From Lepisosteus oculatus (Eukaryota; Chordata; Actinopteri; Semionotiformes; Lepisosteidae): 64,000 nucleotides of DNA. A program made the position numbers and the translations under genes. Below are positions 27,001 through 39,000 of this stretch, piece after piece; the first letter of the stretch is position 1, and every line of letters begins with the position of its first letter. The stretch is taken from NCBI RefSeq assembly GCF_040954835.1, contig NC_090712.1:9884784-9948783 (forward strand). Direction: 5' to 3'. Under the pieces are notes generated by a model. It ran no database searches and was not told the DNA's origin. It worked only from the letters and a program-made list of their open reading frames with translations.

Positions 27001-30000
27001 CAGTGACTAGTGAGCAGGAAGGGCTGTTTCACATTGCAGTTCGTGGAAACACTTGCTCTTGCCCATGGCGAGACCAGGGGTTTGCGGCAACATGGGGACT
27101 TACAGCACTTTCACAAAGTTCACAATTTTGTGCTTAATTTGAAATGTGTCATTTTTTTCCAAACTGCCAATGTATTTGTTTTGTTATCGACTTCTCAGTA
27201 CCCCTTTCAGGCTCTACTGTATGTGCACTTACACGCTAATAACTTCAGCTACCCTTGTATCTTCACTTAATGTCATAATTCTGTTACAAGCTCATCTCAG
27301 ATTAGAAGACACCTAGTTGGCATTGAATGCAGTTCACTTACTCAGCCATTCCACTCTTCTCAGATTACTGTCTTTAATTCTTACTCAGGATTCACAGGTG
27401 TAAAGGTTGTGGTTCCAATTTACTGTACTCTAGTACACTAATGCAGTTTCTGTGGAGAGACCTGATAAAGTATTTTTTTGCCTAAATGGGATGCTGAAGA
27501 AGTCCATAAAAATAAATGACTGCCTGTTTTCCTTGTTTAGAAGAAACTATAAACATAAAATGAATTTTATCTGATTTTTAAGCTGCTCCTTTTAACAGAA
27601 GAACACCAGAAGATGGTGAGCTTTATCAATCTGTGGATAGTATTTTAGGACTAGGAATAGGTATTTGTTTCCAAAATGTTATGAAAGAATTCTACAATTT
27701 CACTTTACAAAAAGGGAACAGCTTTGTCTTCCTTTTTTTTCCATTTTCTCAAAGTGAAACCCAGATTGCTTGTCTGCAGTCGACATATACAGTACCTTGT
27801 ATTACAGCTCTGTTATACTTGGATGTAATGAAAATGATGTGGCTTACTCCTGTGGCATTTCTCTTTAGATGCTTTGCATTACCCTAACTTATATGCATTT
27901 TATATATATACTTATATTAATTAAAATAACATCGTTCTTTCTGGCTTTAGCTTTAAATGTACAGAGAGGCTTTATTTAGGGAAGTAGGCAGCAGAGTCTC
28001 TGACTATAAGCTGAAATGTGCTTCACTGAATCTTCATTAAATCTTTTAATGCTTTTTACTAAAAACGTCCAGAGATGGGTGAAAGTTTCTAACAGTTTTA
28101 TTTTTCCTTTGCTTTCAGGCCATATATAAGATCTCTTATTTAGGCTCGAGTGTCAGAATACAAGATTGAGCTATGTTGCTGAACAAATCTAAGCAGGAAG
28201 GATTTATTGTAAGGCTATGTTTAAAAAGTTACATTTATTTGCTTTTTGTTAGGCTAGGACAGAAGGGTTTAATGACCTTATTTCATCCTTTGTTTTAACA
28301 CTGGGAATCGGTATCCGTACTTAGCCTGATGTGTTTTCATGGTGCTCAACAGGCAGATACAACAAGTATTCCCGGACACTCCCGCAGACTCCCTGGGTGA
28401 TCGATGGAGAAAGGAAGATGGAGTCCTCTGTGGAGGAACTCATCTCAGACCATCTCCTGGCCACCTTCAGGGCTGACGGTGAGCACGTGTCGTGAATACC
28501 GCAGCCGCCAAGCGTTTTACAACCTCCCGTTTTTAGCCGTGTCTGCTTCCCGCTTCGGCTGCATTCCAGAGTCTGCCTTTTCTCAACTAAGTGCATTTAG
28601 TGCAAACGTTTAAAAAATGGGTTGTTTAAAAAAATAAGAAATAATATTCCGTCGGTTCCGTGTTCCTTTAAGATGACCTGTGCTTGCCTGTGCTGTTTTT
28701 TAACCTTCCGAGTCGCAGTTTCCGAATAAATTGAGTCATGGATTGTGTAGTCTTCACCACTGACCCTCATCACTTTTTGTCTTCTGTGAATATTAGAGAA
28801 TGGGGAAAAGTTAGTGGTGGGAGAATGTCTTTATTACCCAAAATACCTCTGACCCAACTTGCTCTTTAAATATAGTGATATATTTAATGAAATCCAATTC
28901 CGTGCTCTGGCAGGCCCATGTAAAGATGTTAATGAGCATGCTATGTAACATTTGTGCCGATAGCTAAAACAGTTCTGTTTTATAAATGACACGGATGCTC
29001 ATTTTAATCTGCCAGAGAGCTGTGCTGTACAGGACAGTGGCTCTGTATTTGACTCGATATATGCAAATTTAAAAATTTAACACGTGCATAACACTCAATA
29101 TCTAAACTGAAGTTAGGGATGATTTAATGATATTTTCTTTTTTACTTGGTCGTCTGACGTTTGTAATTTGTCCTTTTTTGAATCTCTAAAGTAATAAAAA
29201 AAAGTTTTGCCAAGTGTTAACAAACGTGAAATGGGCATGTTAGATACATATGTTTAGAATGCCATCTTAAACGGTATGAAATATATATTTAAATGTTGTA
29301 TTTTTTCCTCTTGCTGATATTTATGAAGATTATAACTGTGTCAGTTTAAATATTATTTTTTCTCTGCCAGGGTTTAATTTTTCATCTTCAGGAAGGGAGG
29401 ATGTTGATGTTCGCACCTTGGGGAAGGGTAATTCGTTTCTCATTAGATAACCATTTAGAACTGCCTTTTGATACTTGTTGAAGAATTAGTGACACAACCA
29501 TCACCCTGATGTGAAATGCAGTGCAGTTTTTTGTCAACAGTATTTGTATGCGATTCTCATTGCTATAGTCTAATTTAATGTATAAACAGTTATAAAACAA
29601 AACTAAAAGACGGAAAAAAAGTTGAGAAAATCTAAAATGAAGAAAGAGAAAACATAAGGGTAGGAACTATTTAATTTAAAAATAAACGAAATCGTCCCTC
29701 TGTCTTGGCTGACAAAGGTCTTGGAGCAGATCAGTTTCACTTGGCCGTACTGCTCTCCCGAAGAATAATATCTACCAATGAATGCAATAATAAGAGATTT
29801 AAGGGGGCTCTGCGCCCAAAGTTGTAAAGGAGATGTTTTGGCTGCCTTATGCCAGCAAAAGATGTTATGTGAATGCTGACCGTGATGTGGGAATCTGGGA
29901 AAAGTGATACCAGTGGTGTGCCACAGGGCATTCCCAAAACCTGTGTGAATGTGGGTTATTCACTGAGCGCATCTGTGACAGAGAATATCTGAAGCAGTGC

Positions 30001-33000
30001 CCTCATGGAACTGTCTGAGTTTTAAAAGATTCCATAAGCGAGTTTAAAATGGGTCGGCTGGCATTCTTTAGAAGAACAGAAAAGCTTTCGTCAAGCCACA
30101 AACATCTCAGGCCTACCACACAAACTGTCTAGTTCTCTGTCCCATTTTTTGTTCATAAGATTAAAAGTCTGGGGATGGGTTGAGATTACCCTTGAAAAAT
30201 GATTTGAGAGCAGTTAGCCACTAGATGAGAAGGTAAAGCACACCATGGTCAGAAGAGTTTGAGATTTATAACTTAAAAATCTGGAAGGTGTAAGTTGTGT
30301 AAGACACTGTTAACCCACACAGGATTTGAGAGTATAGCATTATTATGACATTTAACATGCTCACAATGCATTATTCGCTAGTAATGTGTCTCCGGTACCG
30401 ACCTGTGTGGCTTGCCAAGCACATGTGAAGGTTCAGTGATCTCATTGAGAGCTGCATGACTCCTGCTAATTTATGCTTATTCTGCTGTGGACACTCACAC
30501 ATCACTGAAATGCAAACTATGCTCAGTTTTCCAATGCCTCTGCAAAGATCACAGTGATAAACTGGGATCATTTACAAATGGTGCTATCACTTCAGGAGGT
30601 GATTTAAAGAAAATAAAAGACTTTGGAAGATTATGCCCTTCAATTTCATACATTATTTTCTCTTTGCTCTACTATAAGTTTACTCTCAAGTTCTGCTGAT
30701 TAAATTGCAGAACTGATATAGTTAAGTATCTTTACTGTGGTTTCTGCAGTTTGTCCTCTTTTCTGTGCTGATCAAACCCATGAAGCATTGCCAGGGAAAG
30801 CACTCAGTTACTTTACTTACACTTTAATCTTATAATATTTGCCAGACCTGCTCAACCTGAAGCCCATCCAATCTGATCCATTGCAGTAATTTAATATAGA
30901 CCGCTTTCTAGTTGTTATATATTATCATTTAAATAATTAAAGACATGGTTAAAGAAAACTGCAATGGTGTGAATTTACGGTGTTGCAAGTTGAGTAGCTC
31001 AACTGTAAATGGTAATAATAGTAATAATCTAGAAGTTTAGACCTTGGGTAGTTTTGTAATTGTGTTGTTCCATCATGATGAAAGAGATATTTCTCTTGCT
31101 GTCTATACCACTATGAGGCCTTCTTCTCAGGAAACCGAGGCCTGTTATTTATATCAGAGGCAGGGGCCCGTGCATGATGCTATTTTTAAATTTGCTGTGT
31201 ATTCTTTCATCTTCAGGAAGGCCCTTTGCAGTTGAATTACTTAATCCTCACAGAGCAGTGTTCACGAAAGATGAGATCAAGAAGCTTCAGGAGGTACTGT
31301 GCTATGTTCAGACATCTCTCCAAGAAAAAAATAATGTGCATTTGATTGAGTGCTGCCTTTTATTTTTCACAGACAATCAATAATTCTTCTTCTGAAAAAA
31401 TAAAAGTACGGGACTTACAGATTGTAACAAGGTAGGTGTTTTCCCCTTTTCCTTCAAGTGTAATATCTTTCTGCTTGATTCTTTTGATTGTTTGTGATTG
31501 TAGTACATATCTGTGAGTTCAGTCAAATGGAGGCAGTTACCAGTGAAGTTATCAAGCTATCAAAACTAGTGCTGAAGGCAAGGCTCGGATGTCTCTTTCT
31601 GTTTCAGAGATGCAGTGGGTCATATGAAAGAAGGAGAGGAGGAGAAAACTAAATCATACCGTGCTTTAATATGGACTGAGAGACCTATTCAGGAACATGA
31701 TATAGAATTCATTAATGACATTAAGGTAAGGTAGCCTTTTTATATGCAACTATGCAGTGTGGATTCTACAATCACTGTTGCTAGTCCTTAAAGGAAGATC
31801 ACTGTTCAATCCATGTGTATATTGTGTTTATTATCTTTTCTGTAAACATTGTTTGACAGGGTTGATAACTTTTCAATTCGAAATAAATAATACGACTCGA
31901 AAGCACTGCAAGAACATTTAGGCATTAAATGAAAATCATTATGAAATCGGAAATGTGTAACACTTGACTACAACTATGGAAAGTTGTTAGAGTCTGCAGT
32001 AGAGTTTCTCTTTAGCTTTTGATTCGGCCCTGTCCAGAAACTGTGTACTACTGCTCTCAGCCTTTCATGACCCTCTGTTGACGAACACTTTCCTTTGTGC
32101 GACTATGGGAATAACTTCAGGCTGCAGATTTTCTAAACCCCCAGAGTCTAAGTTCAGAGTTCATTTGACTGTCTTTTAAAGGGGGTTATTAAATCACATT
32201 ACAGACAAATGTCATTGCTGAAATTACACTAACAATACAGTAATGGTAGTAGAGATATTGGACTATAACAAACAGTAAACTGGAAGAGGCTGAAGGTATT
32301 TGACAAAGAACGATAATGTTGTTGAAAAGTACTATAGCAAAAAATAAAACAACAAGAGCATGCTCCGAGAAGGTTGTTGTATTAGAGCCCTTGTGATGTT
32401 GCCTGCAGGAGTTAAGAGTAAACCAGAAGACTCCCCTCAGAGTCCTACACCGGCGGCCCCTGGCTGTGAGACAGCGTGTCATTCACACCATGAAGGCCCA
32501 GTTTCTGGACGAGCACCACTTTCAGCTTCACCTGAGGACACAGGCAGGGACGTATCCTGCTACACACTGCTGGCAGTTTCTCACGTTTGGCCATAGAATT
32601 AACCTTCGACATTCAATGGCTTGTGTGCAAGCAGAGATAGATAATGGAAACTGTCAAAGAAGTTGTGGGGTCCATTTGGTGGAATGTAATTTTCCAGTGA
32701 ATATTTTTCTATTGATTGTCCAAATGATAAAGCAGTAGTTTAACTGGGTAAGAAGACTTTTTTCAATCTTATTTTAGATTTCGGAAAATGTGAAGGACTG
32801 TTCATTTTGTACTTGTATCAAGCTTGTATTGATAATATACAGAAAAAAGTCAATTGCTCTTTAACATGCATTAAGCTACATCAAAGAGTTTGTCCATGGG
32901 GATTTTGGCCGAACAAAACCGAACCTCTGCAACCTGATGAAAACTGTGACGGATATCCTTGAGCTAGATGTTGAGGTGAGAATAGATTACCCTCTGAACA

Positions 33001-33928
33001 GAGTGTGTTGTTTTCTCCAAGTTCATTGTTACATATGTTCCTGTGTTACCATTTTATGTGCATACTGTTAAGGTCACAAAGATGTCTTTCTTCCACCAGT
33101 CCAGTTTTACTTGCTTAGGACCCTTGCTCTGCCTTTCTGAATTTAAAATATTGATACTTGCTTGAAGATAGTACTGCGGTAGTAGTACAAAACCTGCAGT
33201 ATGCTCAGCTTCCTGACAGTCAAATTTGGAGTGGACTTTGGTAAGTTTCTCCAGCTGATCAATAAAGCAGTAAATGGTCTATCTCCAGATCATTTTAAGA
33301 CGTTACTGAGGTTATTGTTCATTTGAACAAGTAGGTCTTCTTACTTGAAGACCTGCTTATATGAAAGCCACACATTTGAGAGTTATCTCCAGCTCAGCAC
33401 CATGTCCATTAGAGATTATGCAACTATTGATATTTTAAACACTTGCTTTAAGACTTACTTTCTCTCTAAAATTGTATAATGCATAATGTAATTTTACTAT
33501 CATTTAGCTGTTTAAGTTTTGTGATTTTTTCTATTTCTTATTTGTTGTGTACTAAGATGTGTACAATTGTAAAGCACCAATTATAATTTAGTGTATTCTG
33601 TGGGCTCGTATTTCCAACCAGCAAGGAAAAAAAGGCTGCAGTCTATGAAGAAGAAAATATTCATTGAAAATGTGGTATATATATACATAATAAATGGTTG
33701 TTTCTTTAAAAACACTGATCTTTGTGTTGAACATAATGACATGAGGTTCATATAATACATCAATAAAAAAAGTTCAGAAAAAAAGAGGAATGTTTTGCCA
33801 GTGTAATTTGCTGGTAGTAAAAACTTAACACCATACAAATCTAGATTGACATTAATAAGTGTTTTTTTTTTCAGTCTGTGGATGTAGACTGGCCTCCAGC
33901 GATAGAAGATGAAGACACATATGAATAG
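18003..33928 (+). CDS. PUS10: PUS10, tRNA pseudouridine synthase
   Basis: Seventeen coding exons in phase: 18003-18128, 18382-18636, 19112-19198, 21951-21985, 22597-22708, 23441-23502, 23955-24000, 25753-25817, 26477-26562, 28353-28478, 29371-29427, 31217-31293, 31373-31431, 31608-31725, 32409-32551, 32876-32975 and 33875-33928. The product is 535 aa (human 529). Two CxxC pairs, C21/C24 and C109/C112, form the N-terminal zinc site. The THUMP-containing part follows. The catalytic Asp is D344 in GREDVDVR. Later conserved boxes are RVLHRRPLAVR, DEHHFQLHLRTQAGTYI and EFVHGDFGRTKP. PUS10 makes pseudouridine 54/55 in the T-loop of selected tRNAs and has a nuclear role in microRNA processing. Exon 4 is only 35 nt. 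One intron uses a GC donor and one is U12-like. Its transcript converges with REL. Confidence 0.97.
22709..23440 (+). other. GC-AG intron of PUS10
   Basis: The exon ends GGC AAG followed by gcatgt instead of gt. Using the nearest downstream gt would bring a stop codon into frame, while the GC donor keeps GVPVNGK joined to SSFEVS exactly as in human. The acceptor tcttcctcag is normal. The intron also holds a SINE-like tail near 23215-23262. Confidence 0.75.
23215..23262 (+). repeat. SINE/LINE 3'-tail fragment
   Basis: Reads gatgaaaggcactatataaat, the tail common to several fish SINE/LINE pairs, followed by AT-rich sequence. No head is recognisable. Confidence 0.4.
32552..32875 (+). other. Probable U12-type (minor spliceosome) intron of PUS10
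   Basis: The donor is gtatcctgc, close to the U12 consensus (RTATCCTTT). A branch-site-like ctctttaac ends 10 bases before the exon, near the U12 consensus TTCCTTRAC and at the usual short distance. The reading frame is preserved across it (AGT|YIKEF). Confidence 0.7.
33215..33570 (+). mobile_element. L2-like LINE C-terminal remnant
   Basis: In the last PUS10 intron. Conceptual reading gives LINKAVNGLSPDHFKTLL and later NTCFKTYFLSK, which resemble the end of L2-type ORF2 proteins, then a possible 3' tail (attgtaaagcacc). Stops are frequent. No target duplication is visible. Confidence 0.4.
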
Positions 33929-36089
33929 CACTTCACACTTTGCCTCAACAAGAAGCTAGACCCGAAACCCTGTACTACAGATGTTATATTCTACCCATTT
34001 TGAAGGGCTCTTGACTTTTTGTTACATCGTACTCTATATGTATTTCCAATTTCATTTAAAATACATACTAATGTCCTTTATGATTGGTTAAATAGCTGGA
34101 AGAACAAAAGTAACAAAATATTATGTTTGCTGGATTAAGTAAAGATCCCTTTGAAATCTTACTATGGGTATTTTTCAGTTTTGTTTTTTAGCAACTTTTT
34201 AAAAGGTAGGTGAGCATGTATATAGTTATAGGCTTGAACTACATAAACATAAGTTCCATTCTGTTGATAATTGGTGGAAAACTGTTTTAGCTTGGCCTTT
34301 CCATATCTGTGAGTATTGACAGGAAGCCAAAATCTTTGAATCGCTTATACAGTAAGGTCTTGAGACATGTTTCTCTCTTTGTGTGCTGGACAGGAAACTC
34401 TAAATCTTTCTCCAAACTGAAAGTAGGCAGACAGCTTGAGGAAAGGTGCAACTCGGGCAGAATTTTCAAAAGATAACTTGTCTATATCATGTGATTGAGT
34501 TAAAGACAAAGTAAGACATGGAACGTCTGAAAGTGAGCTCTTCAAGGGAAAAAAGTACTGAAAAGATGACAATGAATTATATTTATTCACATGATTTTTG
34601 TAGGAACAGCAACAGGGAATCTCAGTCTGGAACTGTATAATACAACTGCAGGCAAACAAATTTAAAAAACGCATAGGAGATCGCCTCGGTTTTTAAAGCA
34701 AGCATAGCCGTTATGCTCCTGACAAGAGGCTTTAAATGGAGATTTTTGAATGTGGGAAAATAAAGCCTGTAGATCAAGAATATTCAAACTATTCTGCATG
34801 TACACCATTATTGTTGTTGAACTCAATGACTATTAGTCCTGGCTTTTGAATATTAATACATGGATGTTTTATTTCATTGATAACTTTTGTAGAACTGAAA
34901 GTGCTGAATATTGTTGCATGGAAGACATATTGAAATGTTTCCCAGATTGTTTTCTTTCATTATTATAGAGAACTTCCCTCTGTCATTTTCTGGGTGTTTT
35001 TTTATTATGTCTTCATAACTGAGGTCATAGAAAACAAGAGACACTAAAGTCTAGTCAGTAACTCTGAATAGCAGTAAAACGATATGGAAAAATTACAAAG
35101 TATTAATAAACCATTGTTTAATGTGTAATGATCAATCTATATTAAAATAATTTATAAAGAATGGAAGACATCAGTGACTCAGGAAGTACAGTTCTGATGC
35201 AATACAATGTTTTGAATAAAGAGGTAACTGGATCTACAATTAATACTTAAACTTAAAAAGCAAGCACATAACACTGTATAAATAAAATGAAATAAAATTC
35301 CTACAAAAAATAGTCCCAGCGTTGAATTCTCAAATAATTATAAAAAAAGTTTCATACTAACTGCTTACAGTGTGAAATGATGCTTGAATATTTTTTTTAT
35401 TGCTAAGCATTAAAGAATTTGACAAGAAAATGTTAAATTGAAACATTAGCACTTTGAAGTGTACAGCCCTGTATTGAATAGCACATTGAAAAACAAACTG
35501 AATAATTTGATCATTCAAGGAAAGTGTGCATATCAAGAGTGAAACTGAAGCTTTGTTAATAAATTTGTCTACAATGCTTTCAGCTCTGAGAACTTCGGAT
35601 AATTTATGGTTTAAATATGACATAGCCATTACCTAAGGAATAAATCCTCTTTAACTTCCTTTTTAGGAACAGATACACATTTAAAAAATTGTCTCATTGA
35701 CAATAACATAAAATATTAGGTTTACAAGGTTAAAAAAGTACCCACTCTATTACTAAATTAAGAGAACTTTCTCAACTTCTCTGTACAAAGAAGCTGTTAA
35801 TATGGCTTTAAAAATGTGTTCTATGAAGCATTAAATCACTATAACAATTAAAAAAAGTTAAAAAGTGTTCCAGAATTTTATGATTGAGAAAAAAGTGTAT
35901 GCCCTGACACGTCTCAGGTATAAAACCTTCCTCTTCTTACTGTTAACCATGCCAGTCTGACGGAAAGGTTATATGATACATTCAATTCCAAGATCCATCA
36001 GTAAAAATATGCTAAGATTTATTTTGATTTCATTTCATTTTAGACTGTTGTCAGTAGATATCAGTGAATTTACTTTATCCTGCTTTGCA
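33929..36089. other. Convergent 3' UTR region of PUS10 and REL
   Basis: A plus-strand poly(A) signal, aataaa, lies at 34759-34764, giving PUS10 a 3' UTR of about 850 bases. For REL, minus-strand aataaa signals occur at 36018-36023 and near 35398. AT-rich, without supported genes or clear repeats. Confidence 0.55.
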
Positions 36090-39000
36090 TCACTGTGGAA
36101 AAAAAGACCACTCTGGAAATGCATCAAAGCGCTCATCAGTGGTGGCAATGTCTGATCCGAACTGCTGGTGACTTGGTAAGCAGCTCAGATTGCTGTTGTG
36201 CATGTCACTGCCGGGCTGCCTCGAACCCTCAAAATTCCCTCCATTGTTGAGTGGCCTGGTACCTGTGTTGCTATAAGGCAAATGCGAATCGGAAGCCAGC
36301 AATCCCAGCGCAGAGGTGTTTCCTTGGCCAGCTTGTGGTTCTTGCTTCAGTGAGAACATCGATGACGAGCTGACGCTGACAAGTATGTCCTCGGTCTCCA
36401 TGTTATCAGCAACAGGAGCATGCGAGGTAGAGCTCCCGTTTAGGATCTCTGAAGACTGGACGCTGAAGCCCCAGGGGGGCTGACTAGTGGGTGGAATGGG
36501 CATGGTTGAGGAGCTGTCAGAGTTGGTGTCCTTCCTGATCATGCAAAGGTGCGCTTGGCTATTCTGTGTCTGAGGCTCCAAACACTCCAGGTCCCGGGAA
36601 GTCAGGAGGGGAAGGCTGCTGTTGTCTCCAGAGGTGGAGAACGTCGTGCTGTTTTGAACGGAAGACAGCATGCCGCTGCTGTTGGATGGGTTGATCCTAA
36701 TCGTATCCAGGGAGATGGGAGGGGTAGGCTGTGGCCAGTTGTTGCTCATGGATGTAACCGTGTGTGGTGCCATTATCGATGCAGAGGCAGCAGGTTGGTA
36801 TACTGTATTATGTAGCTGGTTTTGAGGCATTTGAATTAAATTGGTTGAGTTTATATTCATAAAAATATTGTTGGGTTCTAAAAAAAGACAAAGCAAAAAC
36901 TGTTACTTAAGCCTCCACATGTGAAGTCAATTTCAGTTGAAGGGCCACCAAGGTATTCTGATACCTCAATGCATTAAAAAAAACCTTTCCATAAATATCA
37001 AAGCTGATGCAGAGCCAATTTTTTTTTTAACAAAAGTTCTGCTAGTCTTTTATTATATGGCTATATGATGCTACTGTTAAAATTTCCATTTGCCATCTAT
37101 ACATTTCAGTATAGTTTTCAACAATCAGAATAACTGAATAAACATTACTGATTGAAGGAAGGCAGAAGATTAGAATAATTTTATGTTTCAGCATATTCAA
37201 AATTTAATTTTCTTTATCATATAGAGCAAAAGTGCATTTGAAAAGATGGGTATGGTAATATAATCTATATACCTACCTTTCTTAATTACTTGAGGCATAT
37301 TTCTTGGAATGAGTTTGGGTCTCTCCATGTGGCTCATAACTATAAGCAAAGCAAGATTAGATTAGTTTTTGTTCCAGCTAAGGCACAGGTAAGCAACACT
37401 GACAATATTGCATGTAACTCTCAGGATTTTGTTCTCTGTTGTTCTACTGTGACTAGTAATTTTTCATATTTTAGTCTAAGTAAAGTACTGTATCTTTTCT
37501 GGAAGGCTTGATATTCCAGCTATCTTGTGCTTACCAGGAAAACTTGGGAAAGCCTTCATCAAATCCTCTCTCCTCCTCTTTTTCTCTTGACAGCCATAGG
37601 GATCTGTAGATTTAACCCAGATAAGAATGTCAGCTTTTTTACATCACAGTAATATAGACACATCTTTGTGAATATTACATTTGTTTCATTAGCTTCCACT
37701 GCTTAAACACAAAATACAAATGTCACCTTGGTAAGAATGTGGAGTTAAATAAACCCTGCAAAGTGTATCCCTCTCATGAGGGTAAAATTAAAGCAGTATA
37801 TACCAAAATAGTCTTTGCTGACTTGGTTGTGTCTGATTGAAAAACAAATATATACAACAAAGTATAACACAAGAAAGGTTACAAATCAGAAGTGGCCTAT
37901 TGTACCCATGGAGGTTGCTTGGTTGCTAATAGCTAATAACAGAAACTGTAGCAGGTACAGCAACAACACATGTTCATCTAGGCCTTTGGCATAACAATAC
38001 CATATGTTTTTTGTGTTAAATAACATTTTTTATTCCATTTACTACACTTTAGCCAGCAAACTACTCTATCTTGGGAAAACTCACTGTACAAGAAAAAAAG
38101 GTTTGCATATATTCTTCATTTGCAGGAACAAGAAACCTCTGAAAGTCGGTAACTTGTTTTGTTTCATTATGAACCCTTTCTTTTCTACATCAAAGACTCT
38201 GTCTCTCCAGCAACAAAGGATGATTTCTGGTTGATATTCTCCCTGAGAACAGTATTCCTCACCCTTTTCCCCAAAGTGTGACAGGGAAAGGAGTATGTCT
38301 CTGAAACTGTGAAAACTTTGAAAAGTTTTAATCTGACACTGGGAATTACTTCAAAGGAATGAGGTGTTCCAGGCAAAATCAGCATTGTTATCAAGCTGTT
38401 TTACTGAAACTTAGATGGCAACATATTTCACTGAAAGTGGTGAGTTTTATCTCCGTTAATAACAAGTTTCTGACCCAGTCTTATCTGCTGGCTTTGTGAT
38501 CACAAGGTATGCATTACCTTTGTCATCGGGAAGGTATCTGAATTCCATGGGCTCGCTGACCTCCTGGTCTGAGGGTCTACGAAGCTGCATCATCACAGAC
38601 ACTGGAGCCGTGATGTTGGTGTTGTAAAAAGGAGGCGTTTTGAAGACAATTGCAACTTGTCTGTGGACATCCGCCTGGGAAAAGGACCCCTTTGCCTCCC
38701 AGCCTTGTGTGAAAAAGCGAACTTCAATGTCATCTGCAGAAAAAAAGAACAAAACAAACATCAGAAACTGTACAGTGGTACACTTTTAGTTCATACTGCT
38801 GGGATCACAAGTAAGTGAGGAAGTGGGATTAAACAGAAAAGGGAAATTCAAGTAGAGACCTATAACTTGCTTAGAAAAATACAACGTAGCTTTCATACAA
38901 TACAGTAACTGGTGTATTTAACATAAGCCTTAAAAAGTCTGTCTGGGGCATTGGTTTATAAATATAGATTTGAAAGGTCCAGGAAATTCTCTACCTCAGC

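Noticed and set aside
29870-29940. SGVPQG-like string suggesting a reverse transcriptase in a PUS10 intron
   Set aside because: Only six residues fit and the flanking frame shows no other reverse transcriptase box.
36549-36815. Plus-strand open frame over the last REL exon
   Set aside because: Antisense shadow of the REL transactivation exon with Arg/Gly-rich composition and no homology signal.
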